Counted from the first letter of the stretch, positions 6,375 through 14,738 are shown. The stretch is DNA of 14,892 nucleotides from an uncultured Pelosinus sp. (GCA_900550105.1 URQW01000066.1:1-14892), one strand, 5' to 3'. Numbers and translations: made by a program. The notes: generated by a model from the sequence alone, not told the origin.

Positions 6375-6412
6375 CAAAGAAGCCTTGTCACAAGCGAGGC
6401 TTCTTTGTTTTT
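6375..6412 (+). terminator. strong hairpin with T run in the M20 peptidase leader (attenuator or second tandem terminator)
   Basis: CAAAGAAGCCT (6375-6385) pairs perfectly with AGGCTTCTTTG (6397-6407); CTTG/CAAG can extend pairing inside the loop; TTTTT follows (6408-6412). The ribosome binding site of the next gene begins only about ten bases later, leaving no room for a promoter with a usable leader. Any transcript of the M20 gene from upstream must therefore pass this hairpin. Confidence 0.8.
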
Positions 6413-6436
6413 ATTATTGTGAAGGTAGGTGTTAGA

Positions 6437-7675
6437 ATGAGTGATCAAACAGTAAATAAGATTAGGGTATCTATGGAACAGATTTACAAAAATGAAGCCG
6501 TACAAAAAGCAATGACTTTTTTGCAAAATGACCAATATAAAACGATTGAAGAACTGAAAGAGCTTGTTGTGATTGAGGCACCGACCTTTCAGGAAGGAAA
6601 AAGAGCTGAAGCTTACAAAGCTAAGTTATGTGAGCTCGGTCTTAGTGATGTAACGATTGACTGCTATGGTAATGTATACGGCTGGCGTCGTGGCAAGGGA
6701 ACGGGGCCCGTAATTTTAGTGGAAGGCCATTTGGATACAGTTTTTCCCGCTGGTACGGATCTTACCCCGCATGAAAAGGATGGTCGAATTTATGCGCCAG
6801 GCATTGGTGATGATACGATGGCGTTGGCATCGATTCTATCAATCCTGCGTGCCCTGAATGCAGCAGGATTAGAGACGGAAGGAGACTTGCTTTTTGCCGG
6901 AACTGCAGCCGAAGAAGGTCTTGGAGGCATGGGCGGCATGAAGGGATTATTGGAAGAGCACCCAGAAATAGCGGCATCCCTTTCTATTGATGGTTCATCA
7001 GAATGTGACATTATTTATAATGCAACAGGTATTATAAATTACGCTGTAAAATATGAAGGGCCGGGAGGACATGCCTATGGCGCTTTTGGTACACCAAGTC
7101 CGCTTCATGCAGCAGCTCGTAGTATTGCTAAAATTGCAGCGATCAAGCCGCCTGTTGTGCCGAAAACAACATATACAGTTAGTTTTGTCAAAGGCGGTCA
7201 CGCCATTCATGCTATTGCGCAAGAGGCTTCTTTCACGATTAATATGCGTTCTGATTCGGCTGATGAGCTAGAGACGTTGACAGAACAGGTTCGCCAGTGT
7301 ATTGAAGCAGGTGCAGATGAAGAAAATGGTGCTTGGGATAAACCTGTAGTGAAAGTTTCTTATGAAAAAATTCTTGATGTGCCAGCAGGTAGTCAGAGCG
7401 AGGATGCTTGGATTGTCCAAGGTGCTTGCGCCGCTGTGCGAACTTTAGGAAAAGAGCCGCGTCTCATTGCAGGAGGCTGTACGAATGGGAATCGGTCTAT
7501 TGCGGCTTCTATTCCTGCGGTTACGCTGGGCAGAGGCGGTCTATCTGGCGGTGTTCATACTCTAGATGAGTGGTTTGATCCTACGGATAGTTACAAGGCG
7601 GCTCAAAATACTCTCTTGATTGCTTTGCTGCTAGCAGGAACAGCTGGGGTGGCGCCGCTAGCTGTTAAGAAATAA
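6437..7675 (+). CDS. M20 family metallopeptidase/deacylase
   Basis: 412 residues, cytoplasmic, of the ArgE/DapE/peptidase T superfamily with two catalytic metals, usually zinc. Metal and catalytic residues are all visible: GHLDT (H98, D100), GIGDDT (D125), AAEEG (E159 general base, E160), SIDGS (D185) and GGVHTLDEWF (H374). GPGGHAYGAFG (208-218) belongs to the dimerisation domain, with H212 probably completing the partner's active site. Hydrolyses a peptide or N-acyl amino acid; the exact substrate cannot be told. ATG 6437 is chosen because AAGGTAGGTG (6422-6431) precedes it; an in-frame GTG at 6419 overlaps that site. First gene of the uptake/hydrolysis locus, 25 bases before the amidohydrolase gene. 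Confidence 0.9.
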   Translation: MSDQTVNKIRVSMEQIYKNEAVQKAMTFLQNDQYKTIEELKELVVIEAPTFQEGKRAEAYKAKLCELGLSDVTIDCYGNVYGWRRGKGTGPVILVEGHLDTVFPAGTDLTPHEKDGRIYAPGIGDDTMALASILSILRALNAAGLETEGDLLFAGTAAEEGLGGMGGMKGLLEEHPEIAASLSIDGSSECDIIYNATGIINYAVKYEGPGGHAYGAFGTPSPLHAAARSIAKIAAIKPPVVPKTTYTVSFVKGGHAIHAIAQEASFTINMRSDSADELETLTEQVRQCIEAGADEENGAWDKPVVKVSYEKILDVPAGSQSEDAWIVQGACAAVRTLGKEPRLIAGGCTNGNRSIAASIPAVTLGRGGLSGGVHTLDEWFDPTDSYKAAQNTLLIALLLAGTAGVAPLAVKK

Positions 7676-7700
7676 ATATAATAAGGAAGAGGTATGTAAA

Positions 7701-8846
7701 ATGATTGCTTTAATCAATGCTATGATTTATACAATGGCTGGAACCATTTATGAGAAAGGCACCGTTCTTGTTGACGATCATGGAAAAATTGCTGCTGTGG
7801 AGCAGAGCGTGGAGATTCCGTCGACGGCCCACGTAGTAGATTGTGGCGGTAAAGTCATTACTCCTGGACTGATTGATGCTCATACTCATCTGGGGGTTTA
7901 TGAAGAAGGGATTGCCTGGGCTGGCGAAGATGTTAATGAAAAAAGTGATCCGGTTACACCGGCGTTACACACACTAGATGCAATTCATCCTGGCGATATC
8001 GGTTTAAAGGAAGCTTATCAAAATGGTGTGACGACCGTGATGATAGCTCCAGGTAGCGCGAATGCTATTGGTGGTCAGTGCGTGATTGCAAAGACAAAGC
8101 CGCGCGCTACTGTAGAAGAAATGATCATTCGTGAAAAAGCCGGATTAAAAATCGCTTTTGGCGAAAATCCAAAACGGTGCTATGGTGCGCAACAAAATAA
8201 GAAACCGTTAACACGGATGGCGACAGCCTGCCTTATTCGAGAGACTTTTATGAAAGGTCTTCAGTACATCAAAGATCGTGAGTCTGGAAAAGTTTCGCCG
8301 GATCTGGCCCTAGAGGCTATCGCTCGCGTATTGCGTCGTGAAATGCCAGTGCGGGCTCATGCTCATAGATCTGATGACATTGTAACAGCGGTGCGCATTG
8401 CTAAAGAATTTTCCATTGACCTGATTATTGAACATGGTACAGAAAGCTATATGGTCGCCGATCTCTTACAGCGTAATCAGATTCCTGTTATCGTTGGGCC
8501 AACATTAACAACACGGTCAAAACTGGAGCTGAAAGATAAAAATATGGCTACGCCAGCTGAATTGAAAAAAGCGGGTGTTCTTTTTGCTATGATGAGTGAT
8601 CACCCAGTCATTCCGAGTTGTTTTTTGTCTATCTATGCTGGACTGGCAACACGCTTTGGTCTTGCTAATGATGAGGCGTTGGCGATGATCACATCAAATG
8701 CTGCAAAAATTTTACAGCTGTCAGATCGTGTTGGAACATTGGCGCCAGGAATGGATGCCGATCTTGTTGTTTGGAGCGGCCATCCCTTTCAGCTGAGCAG
8801 TAAAGTTGAATTTGTTATGGTCGATGGAGTGCTTGAAAAAATATAA
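7701..8846 (+). CDS. metal-dependent amidohydrolase (imidazolonepropionase/prolidase-like, COG1228 type)
   Basis: 381 residues. The N-terminal beta part of the composite domain is followed by a TIM barrel. Metal ligands are readable: GLIDAHTHLG (H61, H63), VRAHAHRSDD (H220, H222), IIEHGTES (H245) and MMSDHPV (D300). The C-terminal segment GTLAPGMDADLVVWSGHPF returns to the beta domain as usual in this superfamily. The group includes imidazolonepropionase and Xaa-Pro-type dipeptidases, so a cyclic amide or dipeptide is a fair guess for substrate. No histidine-degradation genes are nearby, so HutI itself is unlikely. AGGAAGAGG (7684-7692) is the ribosome binding site. Its pairing with an M20 peptidase and a peptide importer points to catabolism of an imported amide. 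Confidence 0.88.
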   Translation: MIALINAMIYTMAGTIYEKGTVLVDDHGKIAAVEQSVEIPSTAHVVDCGGKVITPGLIDAHTHLGVYEEGIAWAGEDVNEKSDPVTPALHTLDAIHPGDIGLKEAYQNGVTTVMIAPGSANAIGGQCVIAKTKPRATVEEMIIREKAGLKIAFGENPKRCYGAQQNKKPLTRMATACLIRETFMKGLQYIKDRESGKVSPDLALEAIARVLRREMPVRAHAHRSDDIVTAVRIAKEFSIDLIIEHGTESYMVADLLQRNQIPVIVGPTLTTRSKLELKDKNMATPAELKKAGVLFAMMSDHPVIPSCFLSIYAGLATRFGLANDEALAMITSNAAKILQLSDRVGTLAPGMDADLVVWSGHPFQLSSKVEFVMVDGVLEKI

Positions 8847-8860
8847 TAGGTTAGAGATAA

Positions 8861-8898
8861 TTTGTCTTCTTGACAAAGAAATGGATTCATGTAATAAT
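8861..8898 (+). promoter_or_regulatory. strong promoter with overlapping inverted repeat, upstream of dppB
   Basis: A perfect TTGACA (8870-8875), 17-base spacer and AATAAT (8893-8898) preceded by TG at 8890-8891 (extended -10). TAATAA at 8892-8897 is the alternative register. Start predicted near 8905. The inverted repeat TTTGTC/GACAAA (8861-8866 with 8872-8877, loop TTCTT) covers the -35 and could be an operator. The promoter lies only 24 bases after the amidohydrolase stop. Confidence 0.65.
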
Positions 8899-8904
8899 TT
8901 AAAC

Positions 8905-8938
8905 AAGCAATGACGCGAAACGCATTATTGCTTTTTTT
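8905..8938 (+). terminator. terminator-like hairpin just after the dppB promoter
   Basis: AAGCAAT (8905-8911) pairs with ATTGCTT (8927-8933), with GCG/CGC (8915-8917 with 8921-8923) inside, and the T run continues to 8938. It could end the M20-amidohydrolase transcript, or act as an attenuator for transcripts begun at the promoter immediately upstream. Its right arm is shared with a longer competing hairpin. Confidence 0.65.
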
Positions 8939-8997
8939 GTATAGTTACAGTATACAAAAAAAGCGATAAGTTAAACGCGTTATTGCTTTTTTGTATA
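8905..8997. repeat. alternating direct/inverted repeat cluster, four arms, mutually exclusive hairpins
   Basis: Arm R0 is AAGCAAT (8905-8911). R1 is TTATTGCTTTTTTTGTATA (8925-8943). R2 is its inverted copy (8951-8969). R3 is a second direct copy with one fewer T (8980-8997). R1 pairs with R2 over 19 positions with a single G-T wobble and a seven-base loop. R2 pairs with R3 over 18 positions with one bulged A. R0 pairs with the start of R1. The direct copies extend further upstream: 8918-8943 and 8973-8997 differ by one substitution and one T. I see no transposase or target-site duplication around it. Whether it acts as RNA, as protein-binding DNA, or is a duplicated terminator is open. Confidence 0.85.
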
Positions 8998-9095
8998 TAT
9001 ATTAAATTTTTGTTATCCGAGAAAATAAAAATAGTTTTTTACACGGGATGCCAAGAAAACAAAGTTGGTTTATTTTTAGAATGGGGGAGATATGT

Positions 9096-10049
9096 ATGGG
9101 AGCTTATATTGTAAAGCGTCTAGCAATTTCTATTCCGGTCTTGATTCTCATTTCAATAGGTGCTTTTCTTCTTGTACATCTCACACCGGGCGACCCGGCT
9201 GATATGTATATCTCGCCTGATATGACGCAGGCCCAGATTGAATTGACTAGAACGGCGCTGGGGCTTGATAAGCCGCTTGTAGTACAATATGCAGACTGGA
9301 TCAAGAGTTTTGTTGGCGGTAACCTTGGTTTTTCTTTTACGAGTCGCCAGCCTGTTGAACAAGTATTGATGGAACGTGTAAGTCCTACTTTGATTTTAAT
9401 GGGAATTAGTTTAATCGTTGCGTATCTTTCGGCGATTCCATTGGGTATTCTTTCGGCCCTGCACAAGAATTCGATTCTTGATCGCTGTATTATTGGCTGG
9501 ACTTTTTTTAATGTATCCTTTCCGCCGTTTTTTCTTGGCTTGGCGTTGATTTATGTGTTGGCTGTGCAACTAGACCTGCTGCCCACCGGCGGTATGTATG
9601 TTTTAGGTGAAGAAGATGATTTGGTCGACAGAGGGTTGCATCTCATATTACCTGTCATTGTTATGGCATCGCAGTTTTCCGCTAATATGATTCGGTATGT
9701 ACGAGCGAGCGTACTTGATGTGATGAGTCAAAACTACATTCGCACAGCAATTTCAAAAGGTCTTACAGCAAGACAAATTTTATTCTCTCATATCTTTCGT
9801 AATTCCTTAATTCCCATCGTAACCGTCATTGGAACAGATTTACCGAAAATTATTGGCGGTGCAGTCATTACAGAACAAATTTTTCAATGGCCGGGAATCG
9901 GATCTCTTACAGTAGCAGCAATTAATTCTCGTGATTATCCGATACTCATGGCAATTGTTATTTTATCAGCTGTAGCTGTTCTGTTAGCGAATCTGCTTGT
10001 CGATGTGTTATATGCCGTAATTGATCCTAGAATCCGATATGAAAAGTGA
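9096..10049 (+). CDS. dppB: Opp/Dpp-type peptide ABC transporter permease, DppB-like
   Basis: 317 residues with about six membrane helices, one of the two channel subunits of a peptide or nickel-type importer. The N-terminus YIVKRLAISIPVLILISIGAF...LTPGDPA is the family signature. YIRTAISKGLTARQILFSHI (215-234) is the EAA loop that docks on the ATPase, and the conserved end ...VLYAVIDPRIRYEK is present. ATG 9096 is chosen over in-frame ATGs at 9048 and 9081 because GGGGGAG (9083-9089) lies six bases before it and the signature then begins at residue 1. The leader from the upstream promoter is about 190 bases and contains the alternating repeat cluster; 9001-9080 is AT-rich with nothing else I can assign. 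Followed by dppC after 11 bases. Confidence 0.93.
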   Translation: MGAYIVKRLAISIPVLILISIGAFLLVHLTPGDPADMYISPDMTQAQIELTRTALGLDKPLVVQYADWIKSFVGGNLGFSFTSRQPVEQVLMERVSPTLILMGISLIVAYLSAIPLGILSALHKNSILDRCIIGWTFFNVSFPPFFLGLALIYVLAVQLDLLPTGGMYVLGEEDDLVDRGLHLILPVIVMASQFSANMIRYVRASVLDVMSQNYIRTAISKGLTARQILFSHIFRNSLIPIVTVIGTDLPKIIGGAVITEQIFQWPGIGSLTVAAINSRDYPILMAIVILSAVAVLLANLLVDVLYAVIDPRIRYEK

Positions 10050-10060
10050 GGTGAGCGGCG

Positions 10061-11020
10061 ATGAGTGTTGATAAATTTACACTGGTTCATATGAATTCTG
10101 CTGGATCTGCTACTGGTTTAGCTGTTCTTGATAGCGTAGCAGATAAGGAATTGGTGGTAGAAGCAACTAGAGAAAAAAATGAGACATGGCTGCAAATTAC
10201 CTGGCGGCGGTTTTGTCAGAACCGTGTAGCTTTTTGGAGTCTGATTTTATTTTTGGCAGTGATTGCTATAGCCTGTTTCGCGCCTATTATTTCTCCCTTT
10301 AATCCTAACCAGACCGTAGGCGATTTTGATGCAGCGCCATCAGGAACGCATCTATTGGGAACGGATGATGTAGGACGCGACGTATTAAGCCGCCTCATTT
10401 TTGGTGCTAGAGTATCTTTGATTGTAGGCATTGGCTCAGTCGTTATTTATGCTGCTATTGGCATTACCTTGGGGTTGCTATCTGGCTATTTTGGCGGAAT
10501 AATTGATAGTTTGATTATGCGTATTACGGAAGTGTTTATGGCCTATCCGCATTTTTTAATTATCATGGTTATTGTAAGTCTTATTGGACCGAATATGATG
10601 ACAGTCATGCTGGTTATGGGATTTATGGGCTGGCCGCCGATCTGTCGTCTTGTACGGGGAGAAGTGTTTCGTGTTAAGTCCCTTGATTATATAGCCGTAG
10701 CCAGGGTTACAGGCTATTCCCCGCTGACTATTGTTTTTAAGCATATTCTACCTAATGTGTTGTCACCCATTATGGTCAATGCGACTTTTGGTATTGCTTC
10801 AGCCATATTAATGGAAGCTTCCCTGAGCTTTTTGGGCATGGGCGTTCAACCGCCGACAGCTAGTTGGGGAAATATGCTAACAAGCGCTCAGTCACTCACT
10901 GTTCTTTCCGAAGAACCATGGCGTTGGATTCCCCCGGGAATGGCGATTTTACTAGCAGTGCTGACAGTTAACTTTTTAGGCGATGGTTTAAATGAAGCTG
11001 TCGGCGGTGAAAGCAAATAG
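10061..11020 (+). CDS. dppC: Opp/Dpp-type peptide ABC transporter permease, DppC-like
   Basis: 319 residues; the partner channel subunit. A cytoplasmic N-terminal stretch of about 55 residues ends in WRRFCQNRVAFWSL before the first membrane helix (about 57-78). HLLGTDDVGRDVLSRLIFGA (98-117) is the DppC/OppC signature, and DYIAVARVTGYSPLTIVFKH (209-228) is the EAA loop. ASLSFLGMGVQPPTASWG near the C-terminus is also conserved. GAGGTGAG (10048-10055) serves as ribosome binding site and overlaps the dppB stop, implying coupled translation. The order permease-permease-binding protein-ATPase-ATPase is a common variant in Bacillota. Confidence 0.94.
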   Translation: MSVDKFTLVHMNSAGSATGLAVLDSVADKELVVEATREKNETWLQITWRRFCQNRVAFWSLILFLAVIAIACFAPIISPFNPNQTVGDFDAAPSGTHLLGTDDVGRDVLSRLIFGARVSLIVGIGSVVIYAAIGITLGLLSGYFGGIIDSLIMRITEVFMAYPHFLIIMVIVSLIGPNMMTVMLVMGFMGWPPICRLVRGEVFRVKSLDYIAVARVTGYSPLTIVFKHILPNVLSPIMVNATFGIASAILMEASLSFLGMGVQPPTASWGNMLTSAQSLTVLSEEPWRWIPPGMAILLAVLTVNFLGDGLNEAVGGESK

Positions 11021-11035
11021 AAGGAGGATGAATTT

Positions 11036-12676
11036 ATGAATCGTAAAAATGGATTTTATCGAAAAGTAGGATTGATTTTTGCAACTGTTTTATTAGTTGT
11101 AGCAGCTGTGTTGAGCGGCGGCTGTGGCAGTAAGGGCGGCGATAAGGCTCAGACTGGGTCGACTGATACGCTTTATATCGGTATGGCGAATCCACCGGAA
11201 TTCTTTAATCCGCTAATGAATCCTGGTATCGCTGGTAAATGGGCGATCCGGTTTATGTATGACAGTCTCTTAGGTATGCCGGAACCCAATAAATTCACAC
11301 CGGCTCTTGCCGAAAGCATTGATACAAAAGATAATCAGAATTTCACAATTAAGATAAATCCAAAAGCAAAATGGACGGATGGCCAGCCTGTTACGGCAGC
11401 TGACGTTGTATATACCTTTAATTTAATTGCTAATCCTAAAGTGGAAACTTCAAAAGGCTCGTATATTAAAATGCTCGAAGGTGTAACGGATCAGGGCAAA
11501 TTACCTGACGGCGTCAGTACCATTCCTGGTTTGGTTGCGGTAGATAATCAAACGGTCACGTTCAAAACGAAAACGCCAGTTGATCCAAACTATTTAAAGA
11601 GTTTCCTTGGTTTTGAAGTGTTTATTGTGCCCAAACATGTTTTTGAAAAAATTGATCCAGCTGCTATTCCTACCTCTGAGGCGGCTACAAAACCTACTGT
11701 AACAAGCGGACCTTTCAAATTTGTAACCTATCAAACGAATGATCATGTGGAATATGCTGCTAATACAGACTATTATCAAGGAACCCCAAAATTAAAGAAG
11801 ATTTTTATTAAAATCATGAATGGTACGAATCTTGTAACAGAATTAAAATCTGGTAATATTCAGATGGTAGCCGGCGGCGGTATCGGTATTCTTCCGATCA
11901 AGGATTTAGAAATGCTGCAAAAAGACAGCAATTTAGTTATAAAAACTGCTCCAGCGCTGCAAGGACAGTATCTAGATGTAAATAACAGCAATCCTGAGTT
12001 TAATACGAAATTCCGGCAGGCTGTTACGACAGCGATTAATCGTCAGCAGATTGTAGATCAGCTTTTTAAAGGCACTGCACGGATTGTACCTACTATTTAT
12101 ACAACGGCAAGTTCTGTTTATGATCCTAATGTAAAACCGTTAGCTTATGATCCGGCGAAAGCAAAACAGTTACTCGCTGAATCGGGCTTTGATACGTCAA
12201 AAGAAATTACGTTGGAAGTGCCGATTGGTAATGTGCTCCGCGAACAGTCAGCGGATTTAATTCAGCAGAATCTGAATGCGATTGGCTTAAAAGTGAAGTT
12301 GGAAAAACTAGATTTCCCGACACTTCTTTCTCGTTCGAGAAAAGGCGACTATCAAATGCTCTTGATTGGATATGGACTTTCGGTTGATCCTGACTACAGC
12401 TCCTATTTTGTACCTGGCGGTAGCAATAACTATGCTCATACAGATGATCCGAAACTGACGAAAATGATGCTTGATGCAGCGGCAATGACTTCAGCAGAAC
12501 AACGAAAAGCTGCCTATAGCGAAATTCAGAAGTATATGATGGAACAGCAATTTATTACGAGCCTTTATTCGCCAGATTACGTTATTGGTCAAAGCAAACG
12601 ACTTCATGGTGGTATACGAGAGTTTTGGGACGGCTCTCAATCTGATCTGCATTTGTGGAGTCTTGATGCAAAATAA
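11036..12676 (+). CDS. peptide ABC transporter substrate-binding lipoprotein (SBP family 5)
   Basis: 546 residues, normal length for this family, exported and lipid-anchored. A basic N-terminus (MNRKNGFYRK), a hydrophobic core and the lipobox VLSGGC put the modified cysteine at residue 30, followed by a Gly/Ser/Lys linker. Recognisable family 5 segments are FNPLMNPGIAGKWAIRFMYD, PKAKWTDGQPVTAADVVYTF and, near residues 320-350, FRQAVTTAINRQQIVDQLF. It captures the substrate outside the membrane and delivers it to the B and C permeases. Whether this is a dipeptide, longer peptide, nickel chelate or another amide cannot be decided from sequence, so no symbol is given. AAGGAGG (11021-11027) precedes the ATG by eight bases. 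Confidence 0.95.
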   Translation: MNRKNGFYRKVGLIFATVLLVVAAVLSGGCGSKGGDKAQTGSTDTLYIGMANPPEFFNPLMNPGIAGKWAIRFMYDSLLGMPEPNKFTPALAESIDTKDNQNFTIKINPKAKWTDGQPVTAADVVYTFNLIANPKVETSKGSYIKMLEGVTDQGKLPDGVSTIPGLVAVDNQTVTFKTKTPVDPNYLKSFLGFEVFIVPKHVFEKIDPAAIPTSEAATKPTVTSGPFKFVTYQTNDHVEYAANTDYYQGTPKLKKIFIKIMNGTNLVTELKSGNIQMVAGGGIGILPIKDLEMLQKDSNLVIKTAPALQGQYLDVNNSNPEFNTKFRQAVTTAINRQQIVDQLFKGTARIVPTIYTTASSVYDPNVKPLAYDPAKAKQLLAESGFDTSKEITLEVPIGNVLREQSADLIQQNLNAIGLKVKLEKLDFPTLLSRSRKGDYQMLLIGYGLSVDPDYSSYFVPGGSNNYAHTDDPKLTKMMLDAAAMTSAEQRKAAYSEIQKYMMEQQFITSLYSPDYVIGQSKRLHGGIREFWDGSQSDLHLWSLDAK

Positions 12677-12712
12677 ATGCGTGAGATAGCGTTTCATTCA
12701 GGAGGGAAATAT

Positions 12713-13807
12713 ATGATGAAAGAAACAATTTTAAGTGTTAAAGATCTGACGATTTCCTTTCAAACCCTGGACGGCAAAGTATGTGCCGTCCAGGGGGTTA
12801 CTTTTGATTTAAAAAAAGGGGAGACGCTAGCAATTGTTGGTGAATCTGGCAGTGGCAAGTCTGTATCAATGAAAGCCGTAAACCGAGTACTGCCAAAAAA
12901 CAATGTTCTTTATGAGTGCGGCGAAATTCTCTATGAGGGCCGTAATCTTCTAGCAATATCAGAAACAGAAATGGAAAAAATCCGTGGCAAAAAAATTGCT
13001 ATGATATTTCAGGATCCAATGACGTCGCTAAATCCTACTATGACCGTAGGGCGGCAGATCGCTGAATCAATTCAAAAGCATCAGGAGATGAGTAAGACTG
13101 ATGCCCATGAAGAAGCAATTCGGTTAATTGATATGGTTGGTATTCGTAATCCGGCAGAGAGCAGTAAAAACTATCCACATCAATTTTCTGGCGGGATGCG
13201 TCAGCGGGTTATGATTGCTCTAGCTCTGGCTTGTAAGCCCGATATTCTCATTGCGGATGAGCCGACGACAGCCCTTGATGTAACGATTCAGGCCCAGATT
13301 CTTGACCTCATTGATGAGTTAAAAGAAAAACTGCATATGTCTGTTATTTTTATTACGCATGATCTCGGTGTTGTCGCTCATGTAGCCGATAGAGTTGCGG
13401 TTATGTATGCTGGCAGGATTGTTGAATTTGGTATGGCAGAAGAAATTTTCTATTATCCGCAGCATCCTTATACATGGGGCCTCATCGGATCCATGCCTTC
13501 CATGGAGACGCAAAATGATGTCTTATACAGCATTCCTGGCGCACCGCCCAATTTATTGAATATGCCGAAAGGCGATGCTTTTGCGCCGCGCAACGCTTAT
13601 GCGCTGGCTATTGATTTTGAAGAAAAGCCTCCTCTTTTTCAGGTAAGTAATTCCCATTATGCCGCAACGTGGCTGCTCCATCCGTCGGCGCCTTCTGTCA
13701 ATCCGCCGGCGGAAATACAAAGACGTCATGCTATGTTCCGGTCTTTTTACAATCAGAAGCAAAGGGGGGCGATCTATGATGGAGCATGTGCCTGTACCGG
13801 CGGATAA
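12713..13807 (+). CDS. dppD: peptide ABC transporter ATP-binding protein, OppD/DppD-like
   Basis: 364 residues. Walker A GESGSGKS (43-50), Q loop FQDPMTSLNP (99-108), signature FSGGMRQRV (158-166), Walker B ILIADEP (178-184), D loop ALDV and switch H216 (THDLGVV) are all intact. The C-terminal extension reads GDAFAPRNAYALAIDFEEKP and then HYAATWLLHP. The four cysteines that many DppD/OppD proteins carry here are replaced (D288, N293, D301, T319), a form I recall from Bacillus-type OppD. ATG 12713 follows CAGGAGGG by six bases; an earlier in-frame ATG (12677) directly after the binding-protein stop lacks a site. Its last 32 bases overlap the start of the next gene in another frame, adding a tail (GAIYDGACACTGG) probably of no functional weight. 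Confidence 0.94.
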   Translation: MMKETILSVKDLTISFQTLDGKVCAVQGVTFDLKKGETLAIVGESGSGKSVSMKAVNRVLPKNNVLYECGEILYEGRNLLAISETEMEKIRGKKIAMIFQDPMTSLNPTMTVGRQIAESIQKHQEMSKTDAHEEAIRLIDMVGIRNPAESSKNYPHQFSGGMRQRVMIALALACKPDILIADEPTTALDVTIQAQILDLIDELKEKLHMSVIFITHDLGVVAHVADRVAVMYAGRIVEFGMAEEIFYYPQHPYTWGLIGSMPSMETQNDVLYSIPGAPPNLLNMPKGDAFAPRNAYALAIDFEEKPPLFQVSNSHYAATWLLHPSAPSVNPPAEIQRRHAMFRSFYNQKQRGAIYDGACACTGG

Positions 13808-14738
13808 AGAAGTGATTTTGAAAGTACGAAACTTGAAAAAAGTCTATAATTCCGGCAGAAAAAATGAAGTTCGGGCGATTGATAATATTTCTTTTGATAT
13901 TTATAAAGGGGAGACGCTTGGCCTTGTAGGTGAATCAGGCAGTGGTAAGTCTACGACGGGGCGATCGATTATTAAGCTTGAGTCTATCACGTCTGGATTA
14001 ATCGATTATAAAGGAAAGGATATTAGCCAACTGAAGGGTAAGCAAGAGATTCTTCAGTTTCGCAAATCTATGCAAATGATTTTTCAGGATCCTTTTGCGT
14101 CCTTAAACCCCCGTATTCCTGTGAAAAACATCATTGGCGATGCGCTACTCCTGCATGGTTTATGTAAATCTGACGGAGAGGTCAATGAGAAAGTCAAGGA
14201 TATTCTCCACACGGTAGGGATTCATCCTTCTTATGCAAGTCGGTATCCTACAGAGTTCTCCGGGGGACAATGTCAGCGCATTGGCATTGCTCGGGCGTTG
14301 TGCGTAAGACCCGACTTTATTGTAGCCGATGAATGTTTATCAGCACTGGATGTTTCGATTCAGGCACAAATCGTGAATTTGTTGATTCAGCTTCGGCAGG
14401 AGCGAGAGATGACTTATCTGTTTATTGCCCATGATTTAGCGATGGTTAAGTATATTAGCGATCGTATTGCTGTCATGAAGGATGGGAAGATTTTAGAATT
14501 AGCTACTGCTGATGAACTGTATAATCATCCACTTCATCCCTACACGATTTCGCTTCTGTCAGCTTCGCCACTGACAGATCTTTATAAGGAAAAACAGCGT
14601 AAACGCGTTGATTATGATCCTGCGACACATCGTTATCCAGAAGGTACGCCTGCAGGGATGTTTGAAGTTTCACCGGGGCATTGGATTTATTGCTCGGAAG
14701 AAGAAACAGAAAAATATAAACAGCGTTTGGCCGGATAA
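13776..14738 (+). CDS. dppF: peptide ABC transporter ATP-binding protein, OppF/DppF-like
   Basis: 320 residues; second ATPase of the importer, pairing with the DppD-like subunit to power uptake. Walker A GESGSGKS (52-59), Q loop FQDPFASLNP (103-112), signature FSGGQCQRIGIARAL (161-175), Walker B FIVADE (181-186) and switch H219 are present. The residue after the catalytic Glu is Cys (DECLSALDVS) where most OppF proteins have Pro (DEPVSALD). The C-terminus lacks the Cys-rich segment and ends GHWIYCSEEETEKYKQRLAG. The start is one of two adjacent ATGs (13776 or 13779) behind AAGGGGGG (13762-13769). The overlap with dppD suggests coupled translation. No terminator follows before the next gene. 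Confidence 0.94.
   Translation: MMEHVPVPADKEVILKVRNLKKVYNSGRKNEVRAIDNISFDIYKGETLGLVGESGSGKSTTGRSIIKLESITSGLIDYKGKDISQLKGKQEILQFRKSMQMIFQDPFASLNPRIPVKNIIGDALLLHGLCKSDGEVNEKVKDILHTVGIHPSYASRYPTEFSGGQCQRIGIARALCVRPDFIVADECLSALDVSIQAQIVNLLIQLRQEREMTYLFIAHDLAMVKYISDRIAVMKDGKILELATADELYNHPLHPYTISLLSASPLTDLYKEKQRKRVDYDPATHRYPEGTPAGMFEVSPGHWIYCSEEETEKYKQRLAG

Noticed and set aside
8905..8997. CRISPR array or small insertion element
   Set aside because: The copies alternate in orientation, spacers are only 7-10 bases, and no cas gene, transposase or target duplication is visible. Hairpin-forming leader or terminator arms explain it better.
9048..9095. Upstream ATGs (9048, 9081) for dppB
   Set aside because: They lack a ribosome binding site and would add a non-conserved leader before the permease signature. 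ATG 9096 has GGGGGAG at good spacing.
12677..12712. ATG immediately after the binding-protein stop as start of dppD
   Set aside because: It has no ribosome binding site, and the 12 extra residues are not part of the usual N-terminus. CAGGAGGG precedes ATG 12713.
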